Positions 10,280 to 22,925 are shown, numbered from the stretch's first letter. The stretch is 64,000 nucleotides of DNA from Sclerotinia nivalis (GCA_029531795.1 JAPEIS010000002.1:2542001-2606000), one strand, 5' to 3'. Notes: generated from the sequence alone by a model not told the origin. Program-made: numbers and translations.

Positions 10280-11201
10280 CTGTTTGAGTTTCAATTATTT
10301 GATTATTAATTAGAATTATCTCTCTTTTAATATTATATTTTAAAATAATCAATATATATCCAAAAACAATTATATATATAATAATACTATTAAAGAAATA
10401 ACTTCAATATTGGATTCTATATAAGAATTATTATTATACAAAAAATAGATTTATTAGAATTAAACTATTTCAACAATTTTTATTCTACTTTTTGATTTAA
10501 TCAAATTGAAATAGATAATATAAAAGAACGTTTCTAATTTAAAACAATTTTATCACGAGATAGTATAATCACAGAGTATATTGAAGGGATCAGAGAGAAA
10601 ATGATTCTATTGGAGTGATAAAGTTAAATATCTAATTGAATAAGAATTTATTGAATGATTTGCCTTCGATCCTATCAATCAAGGGTTGTATATATAGACT
10701 AGATCCTTATTATCTAATTGATAAAATATATTAATAAGGTATGATTTCTTATAATATTATATCAGAATCAGCTTGATTAATTGTAAGGATAATCAAGGAT
10801 TTAGAATAACCTGAATACGAATAATGTAAGAAAACATACGATGATCGTACAATATAAATGACATAGGAAAGAGTATGATGATCATACGATGATGTTGTGA
10901 TCGTAAATCACTAGTCATGTGATTAGGTAACATGTGATTACCCGTGACATTATTATTTTTAAAAACAACACTGATAAACGTCCAAGTTTGCACAAAAGAA
11001 CCCTGCCTAGTTCATCACCAATTCTTTCCCATGGCATCCGATATAGCTACATTGGCCCAACGATGACACATTTTTCGTTTCCCGCATATGATTTTTTGAC
11101 CTATTCAAACGAAAGTCCCCAAACTCCAAACATATGCAACATATCATATCATATCATAAAATATCCTCTCCTATCCACACACCCAAGATCCCGTCTCACA
11201 C
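10280..11201. other. AT-rich flank, then transition to normal composition
   Basis: From 10280 to about 10930 the sequence is very AT-rich with no coding potential, continuing the RIP-type block. Near 10840-10930 it contains short overlapping repeats of gatgatcgta/gatgatcata. After about 10935 the composition rises to that of the gene-bearing region. No gene seen. Confidence 0.5.
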
Positions 11202-11926
11202 TCAGGCACCCGGAACACGCCTCCGATATCCAGTGAAGGTTTCCCCTTCTCCAGATGTTAAGAGGTCTTCTTTGATCTTTCTCCTCCTCTCTGCACGACT
11301 TAACGGCTTTTCCGGAACTGTGATTTCTCTTTCTTCCCTTCCAATGCTTTCCACATCATCTATCGACCCAGGATCTTCCTCTTCCCCAACTCCATGTTTC
11401 TTCTGTGCCTCAATGAGCCTCTCTTCAATGCCACTCCAGTCTTTAGTTTCCCCACTCCTTGTCTTTTTGACATTCTTCCTTTCTCCAATCACTCCATCCC
11501 ATTCGGCTTCCACGTCTCTTTTGATCCCCACTTTCACATCATCTTCCCGCACCTCCTCCACCTTAAACTTTTTTGGCAGGAAAACTTCCACCTGACCTTT
11601 CTTTCCACTCCTATCGGCATTCATGTTCAAGTTATTTGAAACGTCCAGCCCTACCAATTTTGCCTGAAATTGGGGTTTAATAGCTTCTCTCAGATCGCGC
11701 ACCGTTTGCTGTTGGAGGACATAGCCGGAGAGGAAGAGGGCTGTAGTAAAAAAAAACACTGAAGGTTTTCGGGTTAGTTTTAAATCGTAGTCACTTGAGA
11801 TGGAACGGTATTCTAATATTGAGTAGTGGGTTTCAAATAGTCTTCTAGGAATGCGGCAAAAGGATACTCGTACATACCAATAAAAGAAGATATTGCAACT
11901 GAGACTTGTCCGGATGTGAGAAGCAT
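11202..11926 (-). CDS. Small membrane-anchored conserved-looking protein
   Basis: Two exons: 11878-11926 and 11202-11740, with a 137-bp intron (GTATGT...CTACAG, CTAAC inside), giving 195 residues. The start MLLTSGQVSVAISSFI joins across the intron to ALFLSGYVLQQQTVRDLREAI, so residues about 5-25 form one hydrophobic segment that could be a membrane anchor or a mitochondrial inner-membrane signal-anchor. The rest is charged and soluble, rich in Lys/Glu/Asp, and ends with the basic block SRAERRRKIKEDLL and GYRRRVPGA. I do not recognise a named family. It is divergently transcribed from PRP38 with a 453-bp shared promoter region. Splice signals and frame continuity support the gene; function unknown. 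Confidence 0.7.
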
Positions 11927-12379
11927 CTTTTTACTAACTGCCTTTGAATTCGCGACGTTGAGAACAAATTGAGACTTTTAAGAAAAAAGGTGTATACGAA
12001 TAATATTTGATAACATCAATTGAAGTAGTGTCTGTATGTATGTAGTGTAATGTAATTTACTCATGTATGCATTTCCTTGTAAGCTTACATCAAATACGAT
12101 GATGCGCTGAAAATAGTGGCTGGTTAACGCAGCAACTATCAACCATAAATGCGTTGATAAGAGAAAAAGTACCTGAGATCATCTCATACTCTCATAATCT
12201 CACAAACGTCAGTTCGTGAAACACCAATAATCAATAATCAATAATCAAGAATCCACTCACCCACTGTTGAATTGAACCTTGAAATCTTCGCCCTATTCAT
12301 TGGAAAACTTCCACCTCCTAGCTGTCTACAGAACTTGCATCCTTTCCAAACGAAGCTTTCCATTCATCAAAAATTTAAG
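11927..12379. promoter_or_regulatory. Shared divergent promoter region
   Basis: The 453 bp between two divergent start codons must hold both promoters and 5' UTRs. A short tandem of ataatcaata lies at about 12226-12248. No classical TATA box stands out. Confidence 0.4.
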
Positions 12380-13153
12380 ATGACTACCCACCGCGCCGAT
12401 GAAAAGCGTTTCCTCGACGAACGTGGCAATACTGGCCCCCTTGCCCCCAACGGTCTCAATCCCGCCACTATCCTCGAGAAACCTGTTCGCGAACGCATTG
12501 TTGATTGTTATTTCTGGAAAGACCAATGTTTTGCTCTCAACGAAGCTGATATCGTATCGCGCGTTGTTTCCCATGTAACGTTTATCGCCGGCACATACGG
12601 GGATTCGCAGCGGCCTTCGCCATTTTTATGTCTCGCCTTTAAATTATTACAACTGGGGCCCAGTGATGAGATATTGCAGGAATACATGGGATACGGGGGG
12701 GAGAAGTTCAAGTATTTGAGAGCATTAGCATTGTTTTATTGGAGGATGACAAGACAGGCTAAAGATGTCTTCATGGTGTTGGAAGGTTATTTGGACGACA
12801 GGAGAAAACTGAGAAGAAAGACAAGGACGGGGACAACGTTGACGTTCATGGATCAATTCGTGGACGATTTGTTGACGAAGGATAGGGTGTGTGGCACGAC
12901 GTTGTGGAAGATGCCGAAGAGGGAGATACTGGAGGACTTGGAGGTGTTGGAGCCGAGAATCAGCCCGTTGGGAGATATTGAGGACCTGTTGGATGAGAGT
13001 GAGGGCGAGGTTGAGGTGGTGAAGAATGGTGCCGGATCAGAGAGTGTGGATAGTCCGGGGGAGGAATTCGGGGAGGAGACCGTAGAGGAAGGAGAAAAAA
13101 TGGATGTGGTCCCGTTAGATAATGCTTCTCCGAACAGGCAAGATAGCCTGTGA
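12380..13153 (+). CDS. PRP38: Pre-mRNA splicing factor Prp38
   Basis: A single exon encodes 257 residues. The family signature is present from the start: RADEKRFLDERGNTGPLAP, then NPATILEKPVRERI and DCYFWKDQCFALNEADIV; LCLAFKLLQLGP and YLRALALFYWRMT follow at residues about 80-125. Prp38 belongs to the U4/U6.U5 tri-snRNP and is needed for spliceosome activation. The last 60 residues are acidic and low-complexity, a common fungal tail. An in-frame ATG lies 36 codons upstream, but the family starts at MTTHRADEKRF, so I place the start at 12380. The gene lacks introns. Confidence 0.95.
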   Translation: MTTHRADEKRFLDERGNTGPLAPNGLNPATILEKPVRERIVDCYFWKDQCFALNEADIVSRVVSHVTFIAGTYGDSQRPSPFLCLAFKLLQLGPSDEILQEYMGYGGEKFKYLRALALFYWRMTRQAKDVFMVLEGYLDDRRKLRRKTRTGTTLTFMDQFVDDLLTKDRVCGTTLWKMPKREILEDLEVLEPRISPLGDIEDLLDESEGEVEVVKNGAGSESVDSPGEEFGEETVEEGEKMDVVPLDNASPNRQDSL

Positions 13154-15527
13154 CGGCGAATAACTTTTCCCCAGGAGTTTGGTGCATGTTTGGATCTCGG
13201 AGATTTTATACCCAGGAATCATTTCCTTCTAAAGTTGTAAATTATACTAACTTTATATTCCAGTACATGATGGAACATGGCCCAGCCATAATTTATCCAA
13301 TCTATCGTGACTTTATATTGACTCATTCCCTATCCCACTTTCAGTCTTCTGTTTCCACCCAAGATTCAAAAGACGTGAAAGCCGAGCCATGCATCATGGT
13401 TCTCTATCCGCGGAAAAGAAATCTTAATATCACGCCTTCCACAAAACGAGGCCAGCTCTAAGAGTCATGCCTCTCAAAAGCAAACGCCTACTTCCCCCAT
13501 CCACCAATTTATTTCTATATACCCTTTCATGAGCATAGCTGTACCGATCACCCACAGATCTGACCCAATCATCCTATTACACTTTGCTCTTCCACACCTC
13601 TTACCTCGCCCAACACTTTCACTTAACAGCCCTCCCAACTCTCTCCCTCCTCGAATTATCCTCGTCCCTTCTCAACTGCTCCCTCCTGGAGTTTTCCAGT
13701 CATTGTTGACCGATAACTGCATCACTCCATTCAAATCTATCATCACTATTGGGAGATTGAGGCTTCGAAGCGAATTAGTGTGTGTTGGGATTCTTCAAAG
13801 ATATTTGAAAGGAAGCCCGTGCTTACAAGACATAAACTGCATCGATCTCCGAATTTTGGAACAGTTAAGGGAGCCCTGCTTTCAATGTGAGTGAGTACAT
13901 GATATATGTATATGTTGTTTATGTATGCAGGAATGTGAAGGTAGCAGAGTAGTAATTTGCGCAGTAACACGACATTTTGGAAAATGGTATGCAATTGTTT
14001 GATGAGGATTGATCTTTGGGCTTAGATCGAATGCGAGTCGGCGCTATTTTTCATAACGCGATGGAGGTTTACATTTCCAAACTCTACTAAAAAACAACGT
14101 GGATTTTGAAGAGAAGAGAAGAGATGAGTAGGAGAAGAAAAGAGAAAGTAAAAGATGATAGCTAGCAACCCAGTTCTTTCCAAACTAAAAGCAGGGCACA
14201 ACTGCTAAGCTTATGTGACAGCCGTGACAGGAAGGAACCCGGTATCATACATTCGATGCTATCATTTTACCCTACATGCAAACCTCAATTTTAGGTATTA
14301 GTGCGATGAATCTTAACAAGTCAATCCCGCACGTCCATATTAGAATTTCCAATGCAACCTTCTCATAAGCACTTCAAGATCTAGATCAACACCAGTTGAG
14401 GGTCGAACGCCGAGACAACTTGTGCCTCCGCATGCATTCTTAGATTAAGCCCACTGACCAGGCTACCTCGTCTGGTCCTAGTGATAATATTGCCGGTTTG
14501 GAGTAGTTGTTCAGGGTACTTAGTGACTGGGGTTGGTTGAGATTGTTTAAGTTTTTGATGGCCGAGGGACCAAGATAGGGGCCGAGCGTATGGAGCCTTT
14601 TCTCGCCTCCTAAACGGGTTTCATCTGATAAATTCATTTTGAATGGACTTTCTAAGCCACCACTAAGTTGAACATTCTTGAGTTGGATAATATTACTATG
14701 TAATAGTTATCTTCCAAGCTAAGTATATCATTTGAAAGGGCAAAGAGGTACTGCACAGCACTCACCGAAACCCTAAAGCTTTTCTAGGCCTTTGCCTGCT
14801 TTACAATCAATGGACTTTGTACGAGTTTTTCAATTGATCAAAACATAGACAGCAGACGGACCAAGCACTGCAGAATGTTTTCTCTACAACACTCCAGCCA
14901 GCGCCTATCTACTAAAGACCACTGAAGTTCCGAAGGTTGAGTTGAATGTTGGACAGTGGTTTAAGATAATGATCTTTCGATGTTCAGAAATGGTTTACAC
15001 GTTAGTTAGAGATTTAATTTCAAATGTGTTTATGCCAGGGTTGAACCTAAGAATTTGCTGTTGTGATATAAAGTAAAGCAAGACATCAGATTATTTCGGT
15101 TTAGCGTCTCTTTTGTATGACGGAGAGAAACGAGTAGCGTATGAGAACCGGAGACCAATTCGCGGAACAATGCTAATCGTGTTCAAATAGGGTTACAGGT
15201 ATGTTATGAAATTAAGCTCTTCAGTTAAGAATACAGTGACACATGCATGGGCGGACGTTACTTGAAAACTTCCGATCGCCATCCACCTACAACATGCTCG
15301 ACCATGAAGCACTAGGGGGATATCTACAGCCAGTTCCAGCCGCTGTGCTTTCATCACACTTAAACATTGTGTATAATCTTGAGCCAAAATGCTGGACAAT
15401 GTAATTGAGTATAATCGATTATAACCTATGTGTGAAATATATTACCGTCAAATTCCGTCAAGTAATGTACGAACAATTGCCGGCCGCAATAGACGCCAAA
15501 ACGCCAATCTCTAATTGATCGTACTTT
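13154..15527. other. Intergenic, convergent 3' ends
   Basis: 2.4 kb between the ends of PRP38 and VPS34. Short open frames occur on both strands (for example 13529-13894) but none shows domain motifs or a believable splice pattern. A weak tRNA-like A-box/B-box pair lies on the minus strand near 14385-14460; the arms do not fold properly. Otherwise nothing recognised. Confidence 0.45.
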
Positions 15528-18496
15528 CTATCTGAAATGCTGCACAAAACCATGCAACCTATCAATGACGACGGGAAAGATAGCATTCGCACTATCCTCA
15601 ATCAGTCTTTCAAAGTGTCTAATTGCATCCTCTTCGCTCAATTCCAGATGAAAACGTTCTTTGACCTTCAACACAACTTTATCTGGCTCAAGTTTGATAT
15701 CCGGAATGTTGGCATCAACCATGAGACTGAAAAGATTGAGAATCAAATTCGATGACTTCCGTAACGTTGTATAAGCCGTGAAGCAATACTGCTTAAACTG
15801 TGGATAATGTTCAGACATGGATCCGCCCATACCGTCTACCATTTCCTTGCAAAGTTTCATAGCTGGCGCGAATGGCTTGGGGTCTCTACCAAGGATAAAG
15901 CCAAAGTCAGCATGAAAGAAATGGCCATCTGGCGCCAGAAGAAGATTATCCAGATGGCGATCACCCACACCGAGAAGGTAGGTGATCACACAGTATCCTG
16001 CACACGATTTAATGAAGACATCCAGGGCTTCCTTGCGAACGCCAAGAGATGCCTTGTCATCAGGGTTATTGGATTTGAGATAGTTGAGTACGGTGTTGCC
16101 CTTGAACTTGTTGACGATACTCTGCAAGCTCATCGACGGAACGAATTGAACAGCTCCAGCAGTGGCTCCAGTCGCAAGAATTTTATAGGGTGACAATTTG
16201 AGGTCCAGGTTCTCTTTTTGCAATAGTTGGTCCATAAGAGTAATAATTTGGATCACTAACTGGTCCTGACGTAAGTCGTCTCCTGTCTTGAAAATGATTT
16301 GGTATTTCTGCTTGGTGGTTGTTTTAAAGGTCATCATGATTGGAAATAACGATGACTTGAAAACATTCGTCTCCGAAGGATCTACACCGGTGATCATTAT
16401 GGAAGGATCTAGTGGTAAGGGCAAGGGTGGATCTATAGTGATAAGTTCATTCTTTGGGTCAGCAAGAAAATGCTTTACTCTTTCGGCCTTTCGAGGTATC
16501 GTGTCCCTTGAAGTTTTAATATCTTCAGAAACTCTGGACAGCATCGTAATGAGCTCCGCCTGGCGCAGTAAAACCTTTCGAGTCTCAAGTCCCTCAGGCC
16601 GTTTTACCAGTTCAGTCATGAAATCGTATTCGACCTTGGCAAACAGTTTACGATAACCAGCCCCTTGATCTTCACTCTTGTCATCACATTCCACCATGAG
16701 GAACCAATGAAAGAAATTTCCGAGCATGAAGTTATTTGTTGCCCTTGAGATAAGTAGTCGTGCGAGGGAAGAATCATGCGTCGCATCTTCAGCTGAATCG
16801 GGTGAAATATGCTCGAATTTGAGAGCTTGTACCAGCTGCAGAAGATAGAGCAGTAGCTCGTCGTCGTCCGATTTTCGCAGTCTATCTACTGCGTAGGCTC
16901 TCACAGAAGGGTTTTCGAAGGTCGGTCCCAGTAACTCTAAAGCGTCATCAACATCGATCTCGGTCCATTTGCTCAACATGGCCACTGCTTCACGGGCTTC
17001 GTTTGAGTCATTCCAATTCACAGATTTGATGAATTTTGTGAGTGCCCTCTTATCTCTCGCAAGATGATGCCTAAATTTCCAAACAAGATCCTTTTCCTCT
17101 GGTGATAAGATGTGCGTCGGCGAATATGCTATAATATTGTTTAACTCGTCCCGGACTTTGGCATTTGGTTTGAGGTCACGATCTAGCACTCCAGTCCGGT
17201 GACTTCGCACCAAACGACGATGTTTACTCTCCGCGGGATTGTCCCTAGCTCCAACTTCAGGGTCATAAACTCTTACAAGGCGTCCACCAAAGCCATGCTC
17301 GTCATTATCCCCCAAACCATTGATGCCTGGCCCATATTGAACTTCTGGAGGAGGTTTGAGGATAATATTTGACTGAGAGGAAGAGAGATGCTGTAGCGAA
17401 GATATAGGTGGCGGAGGGTATTCATGGTCGGCAAATACCACCGGAAAGTCATATCTTGGTAGCTCCACATGAAGGGTGAACCTCTCGTCCTTGGACGGAT
17501 CGTCCTCTGATACATCGTTTTCAATATCGTTCCATTTTTCCTCTGCACCGTCAAGAGTCAACACCACACTTCTTTGTCGAGTTCGTCTGCGTTGAATGTT
17601 CTTCAGCGAGGTACTAGATGCTTGTAGGCCTCGCTTCTCCACCCCTCTAAAAACTAATTGATCCAACCATTCGATGCGTAGAATTTCGCCCATCTCGTGC
17701 TTCTTGAAGAGTTTTTCCAGCCTGTCTAATTCTTCACTCTCTTCATCTATTAATTCGTCTTCGCCCTTCAGTTTGGTCCCGCTACGGCGGACATTAGGTA
17801 AAATCGAGGGCGTGGAGGAGGAATCCAGGCCATCTGCAACCTTTCGACGATGTAAATAACATTTTTGACGACCTTTCTGTAGCTGATTTTCCTTATCGAA
17901 CAACCGTAGAGTAGTTCCCCCAAAAGGCACAGCATGTCCTTGTACCCCATCACCTCCCGTTGGAGAAAGATCCCAGACGGTAATCGCAAGTTGAGAGCTC
18001 AAAGGTATTGTCGAACAGTTTATAGGTAAGGTAAGCCATTCATTCCATCTTCGTAATAGTTAGCACCTTCAAATTTTTAACGGCTTTCCGAAACTGACTT
18101 CCTTTCATTTTTGAATGGTTTATAAGCTGTTTGAACGGGTACGGTTAAGGGTTTCGAGTCGGCCCATAATTGTACAGTAACATAAAGGTCCGAGTGAGAG
18201 CTGCGATAGAATGTCGATGTTAGTATGCTAGAGTTTGGACTAGGAGGTAGATGCAGGTACGCACTTCACATTGGAGCCGATATGTCTCAAGTCCGGTCGC
18301 TTTATGAGTGTGGAAAATGGAATCGGGGTCTGCTCCCCTTCAAGGTTGACGCTATACAATATTCAGTAGGCGTATATAAAGAAGACAAAGGAACGAGCAT
18401 ATCAGGAAGCTGTAGTGTTGTGTTGCAAATAACTTACATTCTGATATTTACGGGAATATCCAAAGCTTCTGAAGTTGCAAAGGAAAAGGGTTCCAT
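15528..18496 (-). CDS. VPS34: Class III phosphatidylinositol 3-kinase Vps34
   Basis: Four exons (18438-18496, 18265-18351, 18099-18200, 15528-18048) give 922 residues; yeast Vps34 has 875. The three small 5' exons are supported by GT/CTAAC/AG signals and by the C2-domain sequence they complete (DLRHIGSN, SDLYVTVQLWAD, WNEWLTLPIN). An N-terminal C2 domain (about 1-280) is followed by the helical PIK domain (SPEEKDLVWKFRHHL, EIDVDDALELLGPTF, VRAYAVDRL) and the kinase lobe: KTGDDLRQDQ, GDRHLDNLL (about 779-787) and the DFG at about 797, then a C-terminal amphipathic tail. It phosphorylates phosphatidylinositol at position 3 on endosomes and autophagosome precursors, with Vps15 and Atg6/Beclin, for vacuolar sorting and autophagy. 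Confidence 0.97.
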
Positions 18497-19315
18497 GATC
18501 CATCTTCTAGAGATCTCCGGCAGAAGTAATAATAGTAAGAAAGTCCGGATGAATTTGGAGCAGAAGTTTGATGCCCTTACTGCTTATTCAAATATTATGG
18601 ATATTGTGTATCGTTCATTGATATCATGAATCTTCAGCTGTATGTGCAAGCACAGTGTCTACTGCAATGCCCATGCACTTCCCCGTGTTCCGTAGTCTTC
18701 GGTATTTTATTATTCCGTTGGTAAGATAAAGTCGCGCTAGTAACCGCCCCGCCAAAGCTTTATCTATTATCTCTCATCTACAAGTATCTATCTTATCTAC
18801 TAGGTAGTTCAAACGCGACCTCCAAAAATAAATGCGACCTCCAAAAATAAACATCTTCCTTTTCCTTTTCCTTTTCCTTTTCCATTTCCTTTCAACACCA
18901 ACCAACATCAATCATTTCTTCCCCCTCCGTTCCCTTCCTATCCCAAGTCGATTCATCACAAAAGATCTCTATTGATTGTCTACCTCCCCGTTTCTACACT
19001 TTCTAAAAACATCCGATTTGGAAACCTACTCTATCATAACGCAAATAATGAGACAAAATTGATTACTCCCAATTTCCAGAAAATTACTTAGTAAGACTCA
19101 TTCATTCATTTGATAATTTCATTTGAGAACATAGCGAAGCGCACAATTAAACGCGACTTGACGCGCGAGGCTATTTATTTATCACAACCACGTTTTATTC
19201 CACATTTCACTTTCATTTCACGAACTCAACGTTATTAAACGAAACCTTTCAGGAAAGATCGCTTCTAGTTTTATCGATTCATTCGAATCGCGCCAAACCC
19301 TTTCAATAATTCATC
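18497..19315. promoter_or_regulatory. Divergent promoter region of VPS34 and NSE4
   Basis: This 819-bp region lies between divergent starts. It carries a 19-bp tandem pair (gcgacctccaaaaataaa.) at 18815-18852 and a pyrimidine run of CCTTTT units at about 18853-18890, a common core-promoter feature of filamentous fungi. Pyrimidine-rich leader sequence precedes the NSE4 start. Confidence 0.4.
18815..18890 (+). repeat. 19-bp tandem pair followed by CCTTTT run
   Basis: Two copies of gcgacctccaaaaataaa plus one base at 18815 and 18834, then about four to five CCTTTT units. The pair may be a duplicated protein-binding site in the NSE4 promoter; that is speculation. Confidence 0.6.
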
Positions 19316-20804
19316 ATGTCAAGGATAAAGATCTCAGAATCTCCTGCCCCTCATTTTGACGAGGATTTGTACGAAGCATCTCCCGGCCCAACTTATCCAC
19401 CAGGAACTTCCAACAACAGGGCTTTATCCGCGTCACCAGCGGCTTCCATTTCATCCGATAAAGAGAACCGCCCTTCGAGAAGTGCAATCGATAAAGGAAA
19501 AGGTAGAGCTTTAAGTGTTTTGATGGGTCCTCCAGGGGCTCCATCTTCAGGCAGCAAGAGAAAGCGTACTGAAACCACTGGTGAGGGAGACACTTCAATA
19601 CAGCGCAACCAGAGAAGACGCACAACAGAAGTGGATGAAGATGAGGAGGAGGAAGAGGGCCAGGAGTATGATCCAGACCAAAGTGTCGAAGAGAGAAGAA
19701 AGCTTCGGCTCGAGTACAGGGGTCTTACAAGGACTTTGCAAGATAATCGTGCCGAGTATCTCCATGCGGAATCCACGGGAATCAAGGATACATTGCTCAA
19801 GGCAAACAAGCTTTCAGAGAGGGTGAAACAAACCTCGGACGCAACAATCGACTCGCGATTACTTGTTAGTACTGCAGACCTCGCCAAGAAGAAGACACTC
19901 CGGATGACATCTGGGGACACTGCACAAGGAGTTGACGTCGATGATTTTGTTTCTAAGATTAAGTTATATATGGGAAGAGTTCAACGTTCCGAGGGTCATG
20001 CACCGCGGAACACCCAACGCAGTCGGCGGATTGGAGTCATAGATGAAGAGGATAGTGACAACGACAATGATGGAGAGATGCTCAGTTGGGAACATCTCGG
20101 GCGCAATGCCTGTTTGCCGAACAATGCTCGCCCATCAGTGCCAGGTTTTCTTCTCGGTCCTTTATCTTTACAAAAGCGCGCCCGCAGGGCTAATGTCAGA
20201 AGAGCTCCCCTCAGACCAAACAACCTTCAGGAGACACGCCCCGAGCTCTTGGAAGCAGATGATATTGAGAAATCAGAGAATGCTAATTTGACATATCTAT
20301 GCACAAAAATTGAAGACAGATTGAGGGAAGTTCAGCTAAGATCAGCTCGTGCTGCAGAGGAGGAATACACAGAAGACATGACAGAAGAGGACGGCGTTGC
20401 GCTGAGGGACAAATATGGTTTGTCGGAGACTTGGATGATGGCATATTTTAAATTCGTCATTAATCCGTTTTCGTTCGGCCAGACGATCGAGAACATGTTT
20501 TACGTGAGCTTCCTGGTTCGGGACGGCAAAGTAGAAGTTGAAATAGACTCTGATGGTCTTCCATACATAGGTTTGCTCATCACACTGCAGAATACAGATG
20601 TTGTACGCTAACTAAAAATCAGGGATCAGGGAGGCAGAAGTTAATGGCAGTTCTTCCCATACAGCAAGACATCAAGCGGTTCTCTCCCTCGATATGCATG
20701 ATTGGCAAGAATTGATCAAGCTCTTTGATATTAAAGAACCCATGATAGACCACCGAGAAGAACAAGACAACAGTAATATTGGCGCGAAGGGATGGTATGC
20801 TTAG
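19316..20804 (+). CDS. NSE4: Smc5/6 complex kleisin Nse4
   Basis: Two exons, 19316-20570 and 20623-20804, separated by a 52-bp intron (GTTTGC...CTAACTAAAAATCAG), giving 478 residues. Residues 1-120 are disordered and acidic/basic. Residues about 125-200 (RRKLRLEYRGLTRTLQDNR...) match the N-terminal kleisin helix region that binds Smc5/6. The conserved C-terminal winged-helix region starts at about 375 (WMMAYFKFVINPFSFGQTIENMFYVSFL, abridged) and ends with LSLDMHDWQELIKLFDIKEP and GAKGWYA in exon 2. Nse4 bridges the Smc5 and Smc6 heads together with Nse1 and Nse3 and acts in recombinational DNA repair in the nucleus. Without the intron the frame would stop early and lose the conserved end. Confidence 0.93.
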
Positions 20805-21834
20805 ATCACCGATTAGAGCACTTAGAGAGTTGGTTGGCGTTTGCTTTTTTATGGGCTCAGTATGGCGCAATTAAAAACTTTTCATACTTGGCTCATGGGA
20901 GGAGTTTACTGGGAACTACCAAAACAAGGGGCGGGTGGGAACATGGATATATGAATGTATGGGCTATCAAGTGGCGTAAAGATGTCTCCTCACATATTGG
21001 ACCTTTGTACTCTTTCGACAACGTGGAGGGCCTGCTGTTGTGTTGTATATAACTGTCGGAAATTGACTGTCATGTCTGAGATAATGCAGCCAAGTGCTAA
21101 AAGAACATCCCATAAATTTCATGTCGTTCTACGGAGTTTATGTGATGGCTTGTGATTGTAAATGTTACATGGATAACTGTAGGCCTCATAGCCGCCCCTC
21201 CACTACTCACTACAGCTTTCTACCACCCTCAACACGCCTGAAAGAGTAGACACTTTAACTGGTCTACTGAAGTGTGGCTATTAGCCGGCACAGCTAATGA
21301 GGAAAGGGCAGTTGTAGGCCTATGTTTAGTATTATGGTCCTGTTGATCTCTTATGGCAATAAAAAAGATGGTTGAAATTGGTACGCATCAATTTTGGGAA
21401 TAGACTTTTATAGATATTTTCAGATATGTGTCATCTACTCAGATTGATTCATTATTGATAGTTTGTATTTCCGACTGGAACGGATTATTGATATGTTCAC
21501 CTATACAATTCACACTACGCTTTTTCTTTATGCATGTCGACGAGAATGGGTGGTAACGGGAACAGGGAAGGAGATGGGAGGGGATCGAGGACAATTGTGA
21601 AGACTTTTGCATTATTCTGAACGCCTCTATTCTACTGAGCAGGTGTTATTCATCGTAACTGTTTAAAATACAGTGGTAAAATGGTATATACATGATATAA
21701 GAGGTCGATTTGTTGTGAAGCGCGTTCATTTTACCTGCCCATTCAATATCATCTTCAACGCTAAAACCAAACACCTCGCTGTGCAGCCCAAATCAAAATC
21801 TTGACCAAAATCCTGACCACTTTTCACTCCAGTT
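20805..21834. other. Intergenic, convergent 3' ends
   Basis: 1.03 kb between the ends of NSE4 and MCP1. Small open frames lack any motif. A short purine-rich tract lies at about 21540-21590. Nothing else recognised. Confidence 0.45.
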
Positions 21835-22925
21835 TTATGCTAATAATGGGACTTTTTGATAAAGAGCATCATATCCAGAACCAACCCATCCAGTTTCCGC
21901 TCCGCCTCGCGCAACAACGCCTAATCCACCGGCATACCAGATAGCGGCCACGAGGCCAACGATACCATTGAGACTCCACCATATCCTTCTTCTTTCCTTC
22001 TCAGTACCTCTGGGTAGTAGGCCTAACCACTTTGCAGCTCCCCAAACCATGTGACTCGCACCGATACCTACTAAAGCTACATACGTCGTCCACGAAATCG
22101 CAGGATGTAGGGCAAAGCCATGGGAAACATATCCTAAACCAACACCAGATGATCCTCCCTCGTGTATTAAGGGGATGGCTCGGTTAACAAACATGTGAGA
22201 AGCTATAAGGGGGGTGAGAATATAGCCCGAAATAGAGGTATATGAGACTGGGGGCCAGAACTTCGGCGAGAAGAAGGAAAAGTATGAAAGAGAACTGGTG
22301 GGTTGATACGAGGAGTAACGTCTTTCAGTAACGCGGCGGCGGTAGAGGCGTAACGCAATACCGGAAGTTATGTGGGCGGCGAGGGGAAGACCAATGATAA
22401 GGGGCTCCAGAGGGAAAGATTCTACTGCCGGGTTAGTGGGGCAATGTACGGCGTAGGAGTAGGAGTAATAGAAAGTCTGTGAGAAAAGTTAAGAAAAGTT
22501 AGTAAGTTCAGGGTACTCACGATAGTATGGGCGAGTGAGTAGTAGATACTTTTCAGAAGCAGGTACAGAACGGGTAATCAGGGGTATCAAAGAGGTATTC
22601 GTGATATGCATAGCGCTAAAAACCGAGAAAGCATAGGAAGAGTAACGTTGAATACGTGTGACTATATCACATCAGTTTACCGTATACCTATACTTCTTTA
22701 CCTTTACTTTGTATAAATATATGATAGACGGCACTCACGGTAATATACAGCACCATGACCGGAACCACTAAGTCCCAAGGTTGAGGATCTCCCAAACGAG
22801 GCATGAGAAGGTAATTGAGGTAGTTTTTCATCCCAGTCAGGTGGGGAATCTATAGGTGAAGGATCTAGTTGTTGAAGATCAACGAAAGTATCGTCCGAAG
22901 CGACAGAATCTCTTCGTTCATCCAT
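21835..22925 (-). CDS. MCP1: Mcp1-like mitochondrial outer-membrane protein (DUF1691)
   Basis: Three exons: 22739-22925, 22521-22661, 21835-22424, giving 305 residues. Exon joints are supported by GTGAGT donors and by restored family sequence (GSGHGAVYY, then TRIQRYSSYAFSVFSAMHITNTS, abridged; RPYY joined to LESFPLEPLI). After an acidic, Pro-rich N-terminus (about 1-55) come several hydrophobic helices at about 70-90, 110-140, 170-195, 215-240 and 260-285. The block SGIALRLYRRR and the His-containing helices are characteristic of the DUF1691/Mcp1 family. Yeast Mcp1 sits in the mitochondrial outer membrane, binds Vps13 and suppresses loss of ERMES, supporting lipid transfer. Function here is by family membership. 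Confidence 0.85.

Noticed and set aside
10793..10930. Repeated gatgatcgta/gatgatcata motifs considered as a CRISPR-like or regulatory array
   Set aside because: Units are short, overlapping and irregular without spacers; simple AT-rich degeneracy is enough.
12272..12379. In-frame ATG 36 codons upstream of the PRP38 start
   Set aside because: The Prp38 family starts at the RADEKRFLDERGN block; the extension is low-complexity and lies in the shared promoter.
14385..14462. tRNA-like sequence on the minus strand (A-box TGGTCAGTGG, B-box-like GTTCGACCC, 5-bp ACCAG/CTGGT pairing of ends)
   Set aside because: The T-arm does not pair and no anticodon stem forms; at best a tRNA relic or tRNA-derived SINE piece. 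A tRNAscan-SE or Infernal run would decide.
16288..16656. 122-codon plus-strand frame inside VPS34
   Set aside because: Antisense shadow of the VPS34 coding sequence.
19393..19920. 175-codon minus-strand Ser/Leu-rich frame opposite NSE4
   Set aside because: Mirror of the acidic and Arg-rich NSE4 N-terminal region; no independent evidence.
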